Part shown: in pieces, positions 41,146 through 52,226 of the stretch
Layout of the letters: every line of letters starts with the position of its first letter
How positions within the stretch are numbered: position 1 is the stretch's first letter
Assembly (NCBI GenBank): GCA_036346225.1
Contig: JARFIW010001189.1
Coordinates: 62,001-126,000, forward strand
DNA: 64,000 bases
Source of the DNA: Platerodrilus igneus
Taxonomy: Eukaryota > Arthropoda > Insecta > Coleoptera > Lycidae
Direction: 5' to 3'
Program-made: the position numbers and the translations under genes
Notes under the pieces: generated by a model
The model's input: only the letters and a program-made list of their open reading frames with translations
Database searches by the model: none
Told to the model about the DNA's origin: nothing

Positions 41146-42382
41146 CAGTTACCCTCTTCCTAATATAGACAGAATCCTAGGGATGTTACGTAATGCTAAT
41201 TATATTTCTAGTCTTGATTTGCGAAAGTCATTTTGGCAGGTCCTCTTAGTGAATCATCGAAGGATAAAACAGCGTTTAGCGTTATTTCGCGGGACAGTAT
41301 AGATTTGTGACGATGCCGTTTGGTTTAAAAATGCTGCACAGACTCAACAGCGTTTAGTCGATGCAATTTTCGGTCCGAAATTCGAACCATACGTTTTCTG
41401 CTATTTGGATGATATAATTCTGTGCTCATCGACGTTTGAAGAACATCTAAAGTTATTGTACGAAGTCAAGGAACGCATTCGAGAGACAAATTTAACATTG
41501 AATTTAGAAAAGTGCGAGTTTTTTAAGAAGTCACTCAAGTTTCTCGGTTATATAGTAGGGTCAAATTCTTTAAGGACGGATCCAGATAAGGTGTCAGCTA
41601 TGGTCAATTTTCCACGCCCAAAGACCACCACTGAAGTTAAGAGATTCCTTGGTATGTGTAGTTGGTACCGTCGTTTCATTAAAGACTTTTCATCGTTAGT
41701 TTCACCAATCAATGATCTAGTCAAGAAAAGAAAAAAAGGTCAAGTCGTTACGTGGACTTCAGAAGCAGAGGCTTCCTTTGTGTCGATTAAAGAGGCTTTA
41801 GTGTCTGCACCACTTCTGGCGCAGCCGGATTATTCTGCTCCTTTTATTATTGAGTGTGATGCAAGTAATACGGGTCTAGGTGCCGTATTAATTCAGAATG
41901 TTAGTGGAGAAGAACGTGTTATATCGTATGCCAGCAAAACCCTTAATCGAGCTGAACGAAATTATTCAACGACGGAGAAGGAGTGCCTTGCGGTAATCTT
42001 TGCCATTGAAAAATTCCGTCCATGGGTTGAAGGAGTTCGTTTCACGGTCGTAACAGACCATTTTTCGTTGCTTTGGTTGAGTAATTTGCAGAACCCTACA
42101 GGAAAGCTAGCTAGATGGGCTGTAAGGTTAAGACAACATTCGTTTGATTTAGTACACAGGAAAGGAAAGTTTAACGTAGTTCCTGACTGTCTAAGTCGTG
42201 CAACTCCGGAAGAAAAACATGTTGTAAATTTAATAGAGGTCAAGCTTGATAATTTAGAAAATTGGTATGTGTCTTTACGTAAGAAAATTTTGGCGTCGCC
42301 TGAGGATTACCCTCAATGGAAAGTTGAGAACGATTTTGTTTTAAGTTTATCCCATCAAATTTGCCTATGTTGTCAAATGTAG
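41084..42382 (+). pseudogene. pol: gypsy reverse transcriptase and RNase H
   Basis: Fragments in two frames give YPLPNIDRILGMLRNANYIS, SLDLRKSFWQVLL (motif A Asp), TMPFGLKN, then YLDDIILCSSTFEEHL (active-site YLDD, about 41402-41450), LNLEKCEFFKKSLKFLGYIV and FLGMCSWYRRFIKDFSSL. RNase H follows with IIECDASNTGLGAVLIQN, TTEKECLAVIFAIEKFRPWV, TDHFSLLWL and VVPDCLSR, covering the expected acidic residues. Frameshifts lie near 41240-41340; from 41405 the frame is open for 325 codons. All catalytic residues that can be read are intact, so the ancestral copy was active recently. Confidence 0.92.
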
Positions 42383-43513
42383 TAGAGTGGAAATATTTAG
42401 TGCCGAAGGTTCAAAGAGAAGAAGTCATTAGATCGTGTCATGACCCCTCAGTTGCAGGACATTTTGGGTTCTCGAAGACAAATGCTAGAGTCCAAGAACA
42501 TTATTATTGGCCCAAGATGAATTTAGATGTGTTGAAATTTTGTCGTGCATGTTTAGTGTGTGGTGCGCAAAAATCTTCTAATGCAGGTCCTTTAGGCTTA
42601 ATGGGAAAGGAGAAAGAGGCCAAGTTTCCATTTCAAATTATCGCGTTAGATCTTATGGGTCCATTCCTCGCTCAAAATTAGGATTTAAATGGTTGTTGGT
42701 AGTAGGAGATTGGTTCTCAAAATATACAATTCTACATCCTCTACGCAGTGCAAAGTCACATGTCATAGAACAGTTTATAGAACAGAAAGTGTTTTTAATG
42801 TTTGGAGTGCCCCAATTTATTATTTGCGATAATGGTTCAAATTTAGCTGGTCGAATTTTTAAGTCATTATGTAATAGGTTTGAAATTCAAAAGATATGGT
42901 ATAATGCTGTTTATGCGCCACAATGTAATTTTGTTGAGAGGATTAATAGGACGGTAGGGACAGCTATTCGATCCTATCTCGAAGAACATGATACCTGGGA
43001 TGCTGAGTTAGCGCAGATTCAGTTTGCTATTAATTCTGCTAAGCATGAGTCGACGGGTTATACTCCGAATTTTTAGTTTTTGGCCGACACGTCCCCATGT
43101 CCGGTAAATTTTACGGTAGTGGATTTATTCCTGAAGCTGATGTTGAAATCGTTCCTGGTAGCCGCCCATTATATGCTTCAGACCACCAAGGTATATTTAA
43201 AGTATTTGAAGACGTTCGTGCGAAGTTGCATGTAGCTTATCAAAGGTCAAGCAATCGATATAATCTAAGGAGGAGAAACATTTCTTTTGAGGTTGGCAAT
43301 AAAGTGTGGAGGTCCAACAAGGTGTTGTCGAGCGCGGCTAATAAATTTGCTGCTAAACTGGCTCCAAAATTTATTTTGAGTGTAGTCAAGAAGAAGTGCT
43401 CGAATGTGGTGTACGATCTAATTAATCTAGATGGATCAAAAGCAGGCAGGTGGCATGTCAAGGATCTAAAACCCTATTCTGTCGTAGATCCAGAATATGT
43501 ACCAGAGGACTGA
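42361..43513 (+). pseudogene. pol: gypsy integrase
   Basis: Three overlapping frames. The zinc-binding region has HDPSVAGHFGFSKTNARVQE and CRACLVCGAQK. The core has IIALDLMGPF (first Asp), FIICDNGSNLAG (second Asp) and NFVERINRTVGTAIRSYLEE (Glu). The C-terminal part (43097-43513) has SFEVGNKVWRSNKVLSSAAN, KFAAKLAPKFILSVVKKK and a GRWHVKDLKPY end, the GPY/F-like module. It stops at 43513. Shifts near 42680 and 43080 separate the pieces. The 4-bp ATAT duplication around the element matches gypsy integrase activity. Confidence 0.9.
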
Positions 43514-44694
43514 TTGGTTATCTTTAGTATTTGTGTCGTAAAGAATATAGTATAAATTTGGTTATGGGATAGAGTGGTGAAGACAAATTGAAGGCTTTTG
43601 CCAGTATATCGTTGCTGGTAGAGATTGAAAGTTTCTCAACTAGTGTTGTTTTAAATGTGCACTAATGGATTATTCAGTAAAAAAAAAAAAAAAAAAAAAC
43701 AAGAGTTATTCTGCCAGTGTTGTTGTTATAGCCCGAAGTGGGAGTGAGTCAAATGTTTGTTGCTTCATGTTTGTGGACGTGTTTTGATCGCGTCATGTGT
43801 TGTTGTGTCTAGAGTAAGCGAGGAAGGTAGGTGCTGTTTGTTGTCGTAGGTCGGAGTAACCTAGTTGGTGAGGCCATTGTAGTATTGAGTAGTTTTGGTT
43901 CGAGATGTTTGGTGTGGCCACAGTAGAGTTGAGGATTTTTTTTGAGACTGGAGTGTCCCAAAGAAAAGAGTAGCGATTGGGCTATGAATAGCTATAAGCT
44001 GAAGAAGCCAAGTATTCATTAGTAAGCTACAATGAGTAGTGGCTTGACGAGCAGTTTATTTTGGTAGAGGCAATAATCAAATTTTGCTGAATGTATTGAG
44101 CTGGAATTTTTGAGACCAGCAAATACATAATCATTGTTGGAGCAGTATTGATATTTCTGTATATAGGTGTGAGTTTTTGTTTTGCTATTAATATTAGTAA
44201 GGTTGTCATGTCAAGGGTAGTAGTAGGAAAGTAAATCTTTTTGTTGTTATTTTGCGATAGTTCATGTCAGGCTTTTTGTTTGAATTTCAGTTTATATTTT
44301 GAGAAGTGGGTTGTTTTTTTGGTCCCCCGTTTGGTTGCAACTCGAGTGTTAGACTACAATATTTTGACTTTTACCGATTATGACTTTTTACCGATTACGA
44401 CATACCTATATTGACTCCTGACGGATGTGTGGTACGCAGAGTTACCTACACACTCATTTGGTTGCACCCCATTTTCCTCTTCTTAATCCAAGAGTTCATT
44501 CATGATTTTTTTAGTTCAGAAATCAAAGTGCAAACTTACTTTGTTCATACTTCGATTTGTTGTAATGCTTCTTTTTTGTATTTATCTTTTGGTTAAGGCG
44601 ATAGTTTTCGTCCATATAAAAAAAAAACTTCTCGGTTATGTATATATTAAGATATAATTAACCTCAAAGTTTTTTTCTTTTTGATCGGAGGCAG
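43514..44694 (+). other. long non-coding 3' region of the gypsy element
   Basis: About 1.2 kb lies between the integrase stop and the 3' LTR. It includes a poly(A) run of about 20 at 43680-43699 and a G/T-rich stretch to about 44000. The longest open frame is 61 codons (44411-44596) with a hydrophobic stretch but no envelope features. The last bases before the LTR, GATCGGAGGCAG, are the polypurine tract candidate. No env gene is visible. Confidence 0.7.
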
Positions 44695-46790
44695 TGTAAC
44701 AAAATTTTTGTTACATTTCATATCTATAAAGAAAAAACAGTTCTAACTGCTATTATTTTGCGAATCTGTCATTTAGCGTGTAATCATTAATTAATTTAAT
44801 GAACTATAAAGAAGAACAACTTTTTCCGTTTATGTTATTTTTACCTATAAGGAGTATTTAACAGACTTCTATACTTTCAATATCGAGGATGCCTTGAGCG
44901 TGGTTTGTGTTGCATATATTGCGGGCGTTCTGGCGTCCACTAGAGCGTTGTTAAACATAACGCCTGCGCGAAAATGACGCGAAGGCTATGAGCATCGACA
45001 AATAAAGAATACGGCCATCTTGCAAGCAACCGTGGGTACGTAGACTTCACTTACAAAGATGGTGAATTCTGCTTGTAAGTGGAAGAGGAGGATAGCTCTA
45101 GAGGAATGGTAGGGCTGTTGGATTGTCGCGTGGAGGCTCCACGAAGAGCTCTCGTGGAAGCCGCCCAGTCAATTCAAAGCAACAGCTGCAACACGTGGTG
45201 AGAAATCCTTAGTGGTAAGGACCGTGTAATTAATTAGCCGTGTTTAATAGTAATACTTGATTCAATCCCTTTAGCACAATTTGAGGAACACGCTAAGCTA
45301 TGGTGTTGGATTTTGGTCGAGCATTGGGAAGTTGACTGTTTTGGAGCGTCCGAGGAGTTGCGGTTAGTGCAGGCCTGTTTTGTGTCTTTCGAAATATCAA
45401 ACAGATGGGAAGTAAAGTGTCCGAGCTCATCGATTACATTCGTCAACATCGTTGCTGTAAAAACTAAATCTACCAGGTACTTATGAACCTTTTGCTGAAA
45501 ATCAATTTCGTGTGCTGTTTAAGGTTAAAGCTTTAAATTACTATTTATGAAATCATGAGAAACCTTCGTTAAATAACGTAAATTTCAAATTTGTTTGCTA
45601 AATGTATTTATGCTTATATACTACGTAAAATTTAGTTGGAAACATAACCTAAAATTTAATTAGTCAAATATTTTTCATTCGGAACTAGATTGCTTTATAA
45701 GAGAATTTTTAATCTTTAGATGCTCTAAAAGTTGTTATTCAAAGTGCTTTTATGATGCACATGTCAAGTGATAAAAATATGTATAAAGTCCACCTTTGGA
45801 TGAAAGGTGTTTTCTAGCAATTTATTGTAATTAGTAGAAGAACTAAGCTGTTTTTGACATATGTTAATCTGAGTTTATTATTTTCATACTTAAACCATAT
45901 GAACTGTTTATGTAACAAGTTCCTTAGATAAAATCTTGTAAGCCAAAACAGATCTGTTTTATGGATGTTTAAAAGACTAAACTGTATTAACTAACTTATA
46001 AATGCTAATACCTCTCTATGTAGAGAAGTATATTCAGAAACTTCTGTAACTTATTTAATGTTGATTATTTTGATTATAGAGGAACACTCTAAGAAAAGTT
46101 TTAAAGTTTATATATTGATTAATGAAATTTATTTACAAGTAATTTTGCAACAAAAGAGATATATATTTAGATTAAACATTGAATTGATACCTTTGTCTTT
46201 TATTTCACTTATTGAAATTAACATTGATCAAATTAGACCAGAAAATTTTGAATGTGGAAAAGTTGATACAGTATCAGGTAATAGAAATGGAATAAGTAAT
46301 TTCCAGTAGAGTATTTTCTCATACGTAAGGTGTTATTAAGATTTTGAATTCAGGCTAATCGATCTATAAAGATCGAGATATTTTGTTGCTGTAAGACACA
46401 AACGGTGTCTTATATTTTATTTTTTGTGTGACATCTTCTTGCAGGTCCGACATCGCGGAAGCTAAAGCAGAGATTTCCAGAGGTATTATATATTGAGGTT
46501 TGTAAGTTTTTCTTGTAATCATTTATATCCTATAGGTTTCTGCGTCTTCCTGTAGGATACTTTAGTCTTGTTTATTGTCTGTATAGATGCAGTGGCGTCC
46601 ATTTATTTTTTTTGTTCCCGTTAGTAGTCGAGCCCACCATATACCCACGCCCAAACTCATTGCTCACCCTTGGGGTAATTCCCAGACTAGACCGCGAATA
46701 TAGTAAAGAAGAGAAAAACTTCATTTTCAAATAAAATGATATTTCATAGGCGCCGGCAACGTGAGGCGTATATAATTAAAGAACATTTCA
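44695..46790 (+). repeat. 3' LTR of the gypsy element
   Basis: 2096 bp, starts TGTAACAAAATTTTTG and ends GAACATTTCA immediately before the duplicated ATAT. Compared with the 5' LTR I found three substitutions (for example A/G at 36794 versus 45012, C/G at 37038 versus 45249) but about nine single-base or two-base length differences in A or T runs. Confidence 0.95.
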
Positions 46791-47397
46791 ATATATGCAA
46801 TAATGCTTGTATCGTAGTTGAAACCTGCTCAACTCATCAATATCTAGGCGTTACTGTCGACAATTTTTTTAGATGGGATTATCAAATTAAAAATGTATGT
46901 TACAAGCTAAAAGCTGTATTAGTAAAAATTTATTATATAAAACCCCTAATTCCATATGCAGCTAAAAAGATCATATATACGGCTCTAGCTGAATCGGCGA
47001 TTAGGTACGGTTTATGTGCATGGGGGTATGCAAGTGATGCAAATCTGCACAAAATAGGTGTTGTCCAAAGGCAGTTACTAAAAACTGTATGTAATAGTAA
47101 ATCAAATACGTCCTTACAAGAAATGCTAACTATTACAAAGTTATTAAGTGTGAAGGGTTTGTTTTATTATTTACTTATTTTGAATCACTTTTTGACTATA
47201 CGTATTTAGAAAAACAAGATTCCAATTATATGCTGAGATCAGAAAGATATTTGGTTCACCAAATAAGCAACAATTATGCTAAAAATTGTCTTTCGTATAT
47301 TATACCAAAATTTTTTAATGATTTACCTCAGAACTGCAAAAAATTTAGAAGCATGAAGAAACTAAAGAACGATCTGAAATGTTATTTAAATTCCTAG
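46791..47397 (+). pseudogene. CR1-like ORF2, C-terminal part, copy 1
   Basis: The LINE resumes after the gypsy insertion with THQYLGVTVDNFFRWDYQIK, then LIPYAAKKIIYTALAESAIR and YGLCAWGYASDANLHKIGVV, typical of the thumb and C-terminal region of CR1/Jockey-type RTs. A shift near 47180 is followed by YLEKQDSNYMLRSERYLVHQ and IIPKFFNDLPQNCKKFRSMK, ending in LKCYLNS and TAG at about 47397. The terminal RSERYLVHQ...IPKFFNDLP block is the usual CR1 end. Confidence 0.85.
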
Positions 47398-47948
47398 TAT
47401 GCATGATTGTAATTTATTAAAGTATATTAAATTGGATTTTAAAAAAATTATTTATTATACATTATTAGATAGAAAAAGTATTTTCTTCAATTTTGTGTAG
47501 TAATGTGATAGTAGATGATTATGAGCAAGGGTTTAAATCAAATTACAAGCTTACAAGGAGTGTTTAGTAATTTATTTTATTTCTTCTTATTTTTTTATGT
47601 TATTAGTTAATTTTGTTTTTACTTTTAGCATTAATCCTATGTTTACACTAATCGTTATTGTTGCTTTTAATCGTTGATCTTCAATTTACTAATATTACAT
47701 GTAATTTATTTTTTTCAGCCACACAATTAAAAAATTAATATAGGTGTAGGGTATTTTAATTTGTAAATTAAAAGAGGGTCGAGCCAGAAATTTTACAGAA
47801 ATTTAATGTCCATGACAAATAATTACAAATATTAATTTACTATTTTTATATTTAAAGCGACTCGGATTTGGATTTTATTTTAGATATAGCATAAGTTATA
47901 TATAAGCTTTGAATAAATTAAGATTATAATGTTTGTATCCTAATTGTA

Positions 47949-47982
47949 CACCTTGTCAAGCAACTTGAGTTAGCTTAAGGTG
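47949..47982 (+). ncRNA. 3' UTR hairpin of CR1-like copy 1
   Basis: CACCTT (47949-47954) pairs with AAGGTG (47977-47982), enclosing GTCAAGC-AAC...GTT-AGC in which AAC[T] pairs with [A]GTT. The same structure in copy 2 has CACCAT paired with ATGGTG, a compensatory change. It lies about 50 bases before the (ATT)n tail, where a LINE RT would recognise its RNA template. Recognition is inferred from position and covariation. Confidence 0.7.
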
Positions 47983-48031
47983 TAAGCATAAACAATTCAG
48001 TAAAATAACGGATAATTGTATTGTATTGTAT

Positions 48032-48033
<2 letters not shown>

Positions 48034-48066
<33 letters not shown>
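48034..48066. repeat. (ATT)n tract, left of the Dong-like element
   Basis: About eleven ATT units followed by a few ATTT units, where the 3' end of the minus-strand Dong-like element begins. With 51991-52048 it probably formed a single tract before that insertion. Confidence 0.85.
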
Positions 48067-48067
<1 letters not shown>

Positions 48068-51000
48068 TATTTATTTATTAACTCGATAACTTAGTACAAA
48101 ATTACAATAATATGGTTTACATAATTATCGGTAGTTGAACTATAAGGAAACATTGTTTATCTTACAGCTAAAGTTCTACGTACAATCTTGCAAGTTTGTA
48201 ATATGACAGCTTTTACCATAGTCGTTGTTAGTCCTCTAGGTATGTCAAGATAGTCTAAATATTTACAAAAATTTTTGCTAACCAAACCGTCAACAGATAT
48301 AATAATAGGTATAATGTTTATGTTTTTAAGTTTCTAATTTCTCTTAATTTCAAAGGCCAATGAACTATACTTTGTAATTTTTTGTGTTTCAACTTGAAGA
48401 AGATTGTTTGAAGTTGGGATGGAAACGTCGATGATGTTTGCTAATTTATTAATTTTGTCGATAATTAAGATGTCTGGTTTATTATGTGCTACTGTTCTGT
48501 CTGTATATATTTTTTTGTCCCAATATAAAACAATTTTGTCATTTTCCATAACCGGTTCTGCATGGTATTTGTAATATGGAATTTGATTTACAGTTAGTTT
48601 GTGTTTTATGGCCACATATTGATGTATAATGTTACAGATGTCATTGTGTCTTTCTAAATATGCGGTGGGTGCTAAGTTTGAACATCCTGCTGTGATATGT
48701 TCTATGGTTTCGCATTTATCTATTATATTATTTTTCAAAATGAATCGTTCGTAGTTACCAGTTTTTAAGATTTTATCTTGTATTGCCATAAAGCAACCTT
48801 CTGTCTCCATTTGTAAATACCCTTGATTAAGAAAGATATTGAAATTTTTTTATTTATATTATCATGTAAAGATTTTTTCTTCCAATCTGTAATTTTTGTT
48901 TCAATTTCACTGTTATTAATGCTAAAATGTTTACTATTAAGATTTAAAGGTGTATATGCGTCGTCTAATTTAACAATTATTTTTAAAAGCTGGTTTTGTG
49001 TTTCTAGAAAATATTTCCGAATATTTTGTACAGCTTTATTGCATAATTGTTCTACGTTTAATAGTCCTCTACCCCCTTCCTTTCGAGGTAAATATAAACG
49101 TTCAATAGAACAATGTGGATGGAGAAAATTATGTTTAGTTAGAATTTTTCTAGTTACCCGATCCATTTCATTCAAATCAGTGCTGCTCCATTTGATTATC
49201 CCAAAAGAGTAAGATATTGATGAGACTGCATAAGAATTAATTGCTTGAACTAAGTTTTTTGAATTTAATTCTGTATTAACTAATTTAGTTAAATCTTTCT
49301 TATATTTATATTTTAATTCTTCTTTCACTTTGGAGTGTTCTAAACCTCGACGTTGTTGAAAACCTAAGTAATTGTATGTTTCATCTGGTGTCATTTCTTT
49401 GATACCATATAGTGTTTTTGCAGTAAAACTGACTTTATCTTTTATTAATTTAGAAATTGCACATTTGCTTAAGCCAAAATTCATATTTATAGAGTTACTA
49501 AAAATTGTTGTTGTATTGATTAAAGATTCTAAATGTTTCTTATTACCAGTAAATAGTTTTAATTCGTCCATGAATAAGAGATAATTTATGATAGTTTTAT
49601 TTTTTATGTCTAATTTATAACCCATCTGTGATTGTTTAAGTAACGATGATAATGGATTTAGTGCAAGACAGAACCACAAAGGACTTAAAGAATCGCCTTG
49701 AAAAATCCCCTTTTTTATATTAATCGGAGCTGATATTGAGTTGTTAATTTTTAGTCTTACGCTCCACCTTTTTGAAAAATTTGTTAGCAAATCTATTATT
49801 ACTTTATTTATTTAGTAAAGCTTTAGGATGTATATCAACCAATTATGCGGTACTGATTCGTATGCTTTTGAGTAGTCGATGTAGCACATATGCAAATTCC
49901 TTTTTTTAATTTGAGCTTGTTTCATAATAATGCTATCGACAATTTGTTGATGTTTGCATCCTAAACTTTTCTTTTTGCAACCTTTTTGCTCTTCAGCGAT
50001 AATGCTATTTTTGTCGCAGTGTTTATAGATGATATTTGAAATTAGAGAAGTGAACAATTTGTAAATAGTAGATAAACAAACAAGTAATTGGTCTGTAGCT
50101 GTCTGGGTTTGTGGTCTCTCCTTTTTTAAATATGAAATAAGTATTTCCTCTAATTAGTTCCTCTGGCATATTTTGGGGTTTTTCTAGTATTTGATTAAAG
50201 ACGTTAGCAAAAATTTTATGTGTTGATTTAAATTGTTTTAACCAGAAATTTTGAATTTGGTCAGGTCCAGGTGTAGTCCAACTTTTTTGTGGTCTTAAAG
50301 CGTTTGTTATGTCATTTTCACTAAAATTTGGTCTTGTCATTTCGTTTATGTGATCTGTTATTATTTGTTTTAACCATGGTGCCTTTAAATCTCCGTGCGA
50401 AGATGTATTCCAACGTAGATTGCAGTATTTTGATGTTTCCTCTAGCTCAATGTCTTGTTGATATTTTGCTTCCTCATTAAATAAATTTTGCAAAAATTTC
50501 TTCTGATTTCTTTTAAACTGGTAATTTTGTGTTCTTCTTTTAGTGGATCTATTATATCGTCGGAGACGACTTCCTTTAGCTTTTGCTTTTTGGCGTAATT
50601 CATCTTTAAGTTCCGTTAATATTTGTATTACATTGGAAGAATTGTATTGAACATTTATTGATCTTAAAATCATCTGTATTTTGTTTCGTACTTTAAACGT
50701 ATCAACTCCTTGTAAATATTGCAAAACTACATCCGCTTTACCTCTTAGTTTATCAATTTCTTTGACAATTCTAACTTTCCAAGCAGGATCTTTTATTTTT
50801 GTCATATTTTGGTTGTTTACATATTTGGATGGTAAATATTGTTCATTTAACTCAATCACTGTAATTGCTGCGGCGTATACTACATTTGATATAACTAGCA
50901 AATCTGATTCATTCTCTAACTGTTCATTTATTATCAAATCCTTGTTTTCAATAATTTCTGAAGTCAATCGTTTGTGTATTAATGTAGGAATGCATTGTCT

Positions 51001-51989
51001 ATCTGATACAGCAACTTTTTCATATAAATTATAATTTTTGAGAAATTTTCTTTTAAAATCATCTGTTTTACTTATATCATCATTACATGCGTTTTCTAAA
51101 TTTGGTGGAACTACCTCTGCTTCCTCATATAATTTGTGGAATGAAAGCTTATTTCCAATCTCTACACGTATAAGTGAAATTTCTGTTTGTGTAAGGTAGC
51201 CCTTTTTGAAAATAATATTTTTTCTATCTACGACATTTTGTTCAGTTAAATCTAGTTCAGGATGTATATGACAAAATTCACTGTGTATCTTTTTTCTCCA
51301 CCCAGGCAAAGGCATGTCTTCGCATTGATTAATCGTATAATAGGCCCTAATTATATCACTATTTAGATTTTTTGACCATTTTATACGTTTGGTATTTTTA
51401 TAAACAGCAGCTACTTCTGCAGTCGAATATAGCGAGCTATTTAAGTTAATACTAGGGGTATCGTTGGATTCTTCAAATGCCTGAGTTGTTAAAATCGGTT
51501 GTATAGCAGAACGTTTATTTAGTGCAGAAGTGTGACTATTAGCAGCAGTTAAATTTAGTTTTAATTGCGAGCAGATAGTTTTACTATTCAAGTTCCTTTT
51601 GTTCAAATCAATATCGTTTGAATGTTTCGCACTAGTTCCTACCTCTAAACGGTCTTTTTCTGATAAAGTCCAATCATTTGCCTGTACAAACGTATATAGT
51701 CTATTATCTTGAGGGTATTTATATGCATTATAAGTTTGTGATTCATCTTGAAAATCGCTGTCAAATGACTTTTCATTACAAACGTCAGATAATTTGTCAA
51801 AATTTTTAATATTGATAAATTTGGACATTTCTTTAATTTTCAGTTGAATCTTCTACACTTTAATATACGATGTTCTTCAAGTTGTTAATAATCAGTTAAA
51901 GCCGCTCACAGTTTTATTTTCACTGATACCACTCGAAATAAGACTATTGAACACAAGACTACTTATATTGGTTGTATAGAGGTGTAGGG

Positions 51990-51990
<1 letters not shown>
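48067..51990 (-). mobile_element. R4/Dong-like LINE inserted in (ATT)n
   Basis: A 3.9-kb minus-strand element lies between two (ATT)n tracts. It has a single long ORF with an RT and a C-terminal CCHC plus restriction-like endonuclease region, the architecture of the R2/R4 group rather than the APE type. Dong, the R4-group element of the silkworm, is known to insert in TAA repeats; on this element's coding strand the flanks read (TAA)n. The 5' end is about 51990 (ACCCTACACCTC) and the 3' end about 48067. Both ends are taken from the microsatellite borders. Confidence 0.85.
48334..51828 (-). pseudogene. Dong-like ORF: RT and restriction-like endonuclease
   Basis: The ATG at 51828 starts MSKFINIKNFDKLSDVCNEK and 601 codons stay open to 50023. 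The RT begins near TRPNFSENDITNALRPQKSW, then TTPGPDQIQNFWLKQFKSTH and NPDSYRPITCLF. After a shift: CYIDYSKAYESVPHNWLI (motif A), a break near 49800, GIFQGDSLSPLWFCLALNPL and the active site YLLFMDELKLFTG, where the usual MDD is MDE. Further on are GRGLLNVEQLCNKAVQNIRK, the zinc-like CETIEHITAGCSNLAPTAYL followed by RHNDIC, and the endonuclease core NKPDILIIDKINKLANIIDV. Breaks near 50050, 49800 and 48790 make it inactive as read, though few enough to suggest a fairly young copy. Confidence 0.88.

Positions 51991-52048
<58 letters not shown>
51991..52048. repeat. (ATT)n tract between Dong-like element and CR1-like copy 2
   Basis: About nineteen ATT units. The Dong-like 5' end lies on the left and the 5' end of CR1-like copy 2 (GGGCTCAGCTCG) starts at 52049. 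Confidence 0.92.
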
Positions 52049-52226
52049 GGGCTCAGCTCGTGCTGGTCGGACGTGTTTTAAGTCGCTCCGTAAATCGATA
52101 ATAAGGTGGGTGATATGAAAAGTGAACTTAAAAGTAAATTTAATTGATTTGATCGCGTTATGGTGATGTGTTAAACTCTCTTTAAGGAGAACCTGCATTG
52201 AAGATAATAATTACCGAAAAAGTAAA

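Larger units (their letters stand above)
36485..46790 (+). mobile_element. young Ty3/gypsy LTR retrotransposon
   Basis: Complete unit of 10306 bp with a 5' LTR (36485-38583), primer-binding site, gag, pol, a long 3' non-coding part, polypurine tract and 3' LTR (44695-46790). ATAT is duplicated on both sides (36481-36484 and 46791-46794). It lies inside ORF2 of CR1-like copy 1, whose reading frame continues across the joined ends. The LTRs differ by only about three substitutions that I found in ~2.1 kb, so the insertion is recent. Five or more frameshifts break gag-pol, but most LTR-LTR differences are single-base changes in A or T runs, so some of the breaks may be errors. Confidence 0.95.
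32981..48033 (+). mobile_element. CR1-like LINE, copy 1, split by a gypsy element
   Basis: The copy appears complete at both ends: a 5' UTR starting GGCTCGACC...GGACGTGTTTTGAAG (32981), ORF1 with a PHD finger, ORF2 with endonuclease and RT, a 3' UTR with a hairpin, and an (ATT)n tail. The 36485-46790 gypsy element interrupts ORF2. A second copy with the same 5' start and 3' hairpin lies at 52049-54490. A PHD-bearing ORF1 followed by an APE-EN/RT ORF2 is the known layout of CR1-group LINEs. Confidence 0.85.

Noticed and set aside
43514..44694. Possible env gene in the gypsy element
   Set aside because: No ORF above 61 codons, no signal peptide plus transmembrane pair, no cleavage motif.
47744..51990. 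Shared AGGTGTAGGGT in the CR1-like 3' UTR (about 47745) and at the Dong-like 5' border (about 51980)
   Set aside because: An 11-base match without extension on either side could be chance; not enough to claim exchange between the elements.
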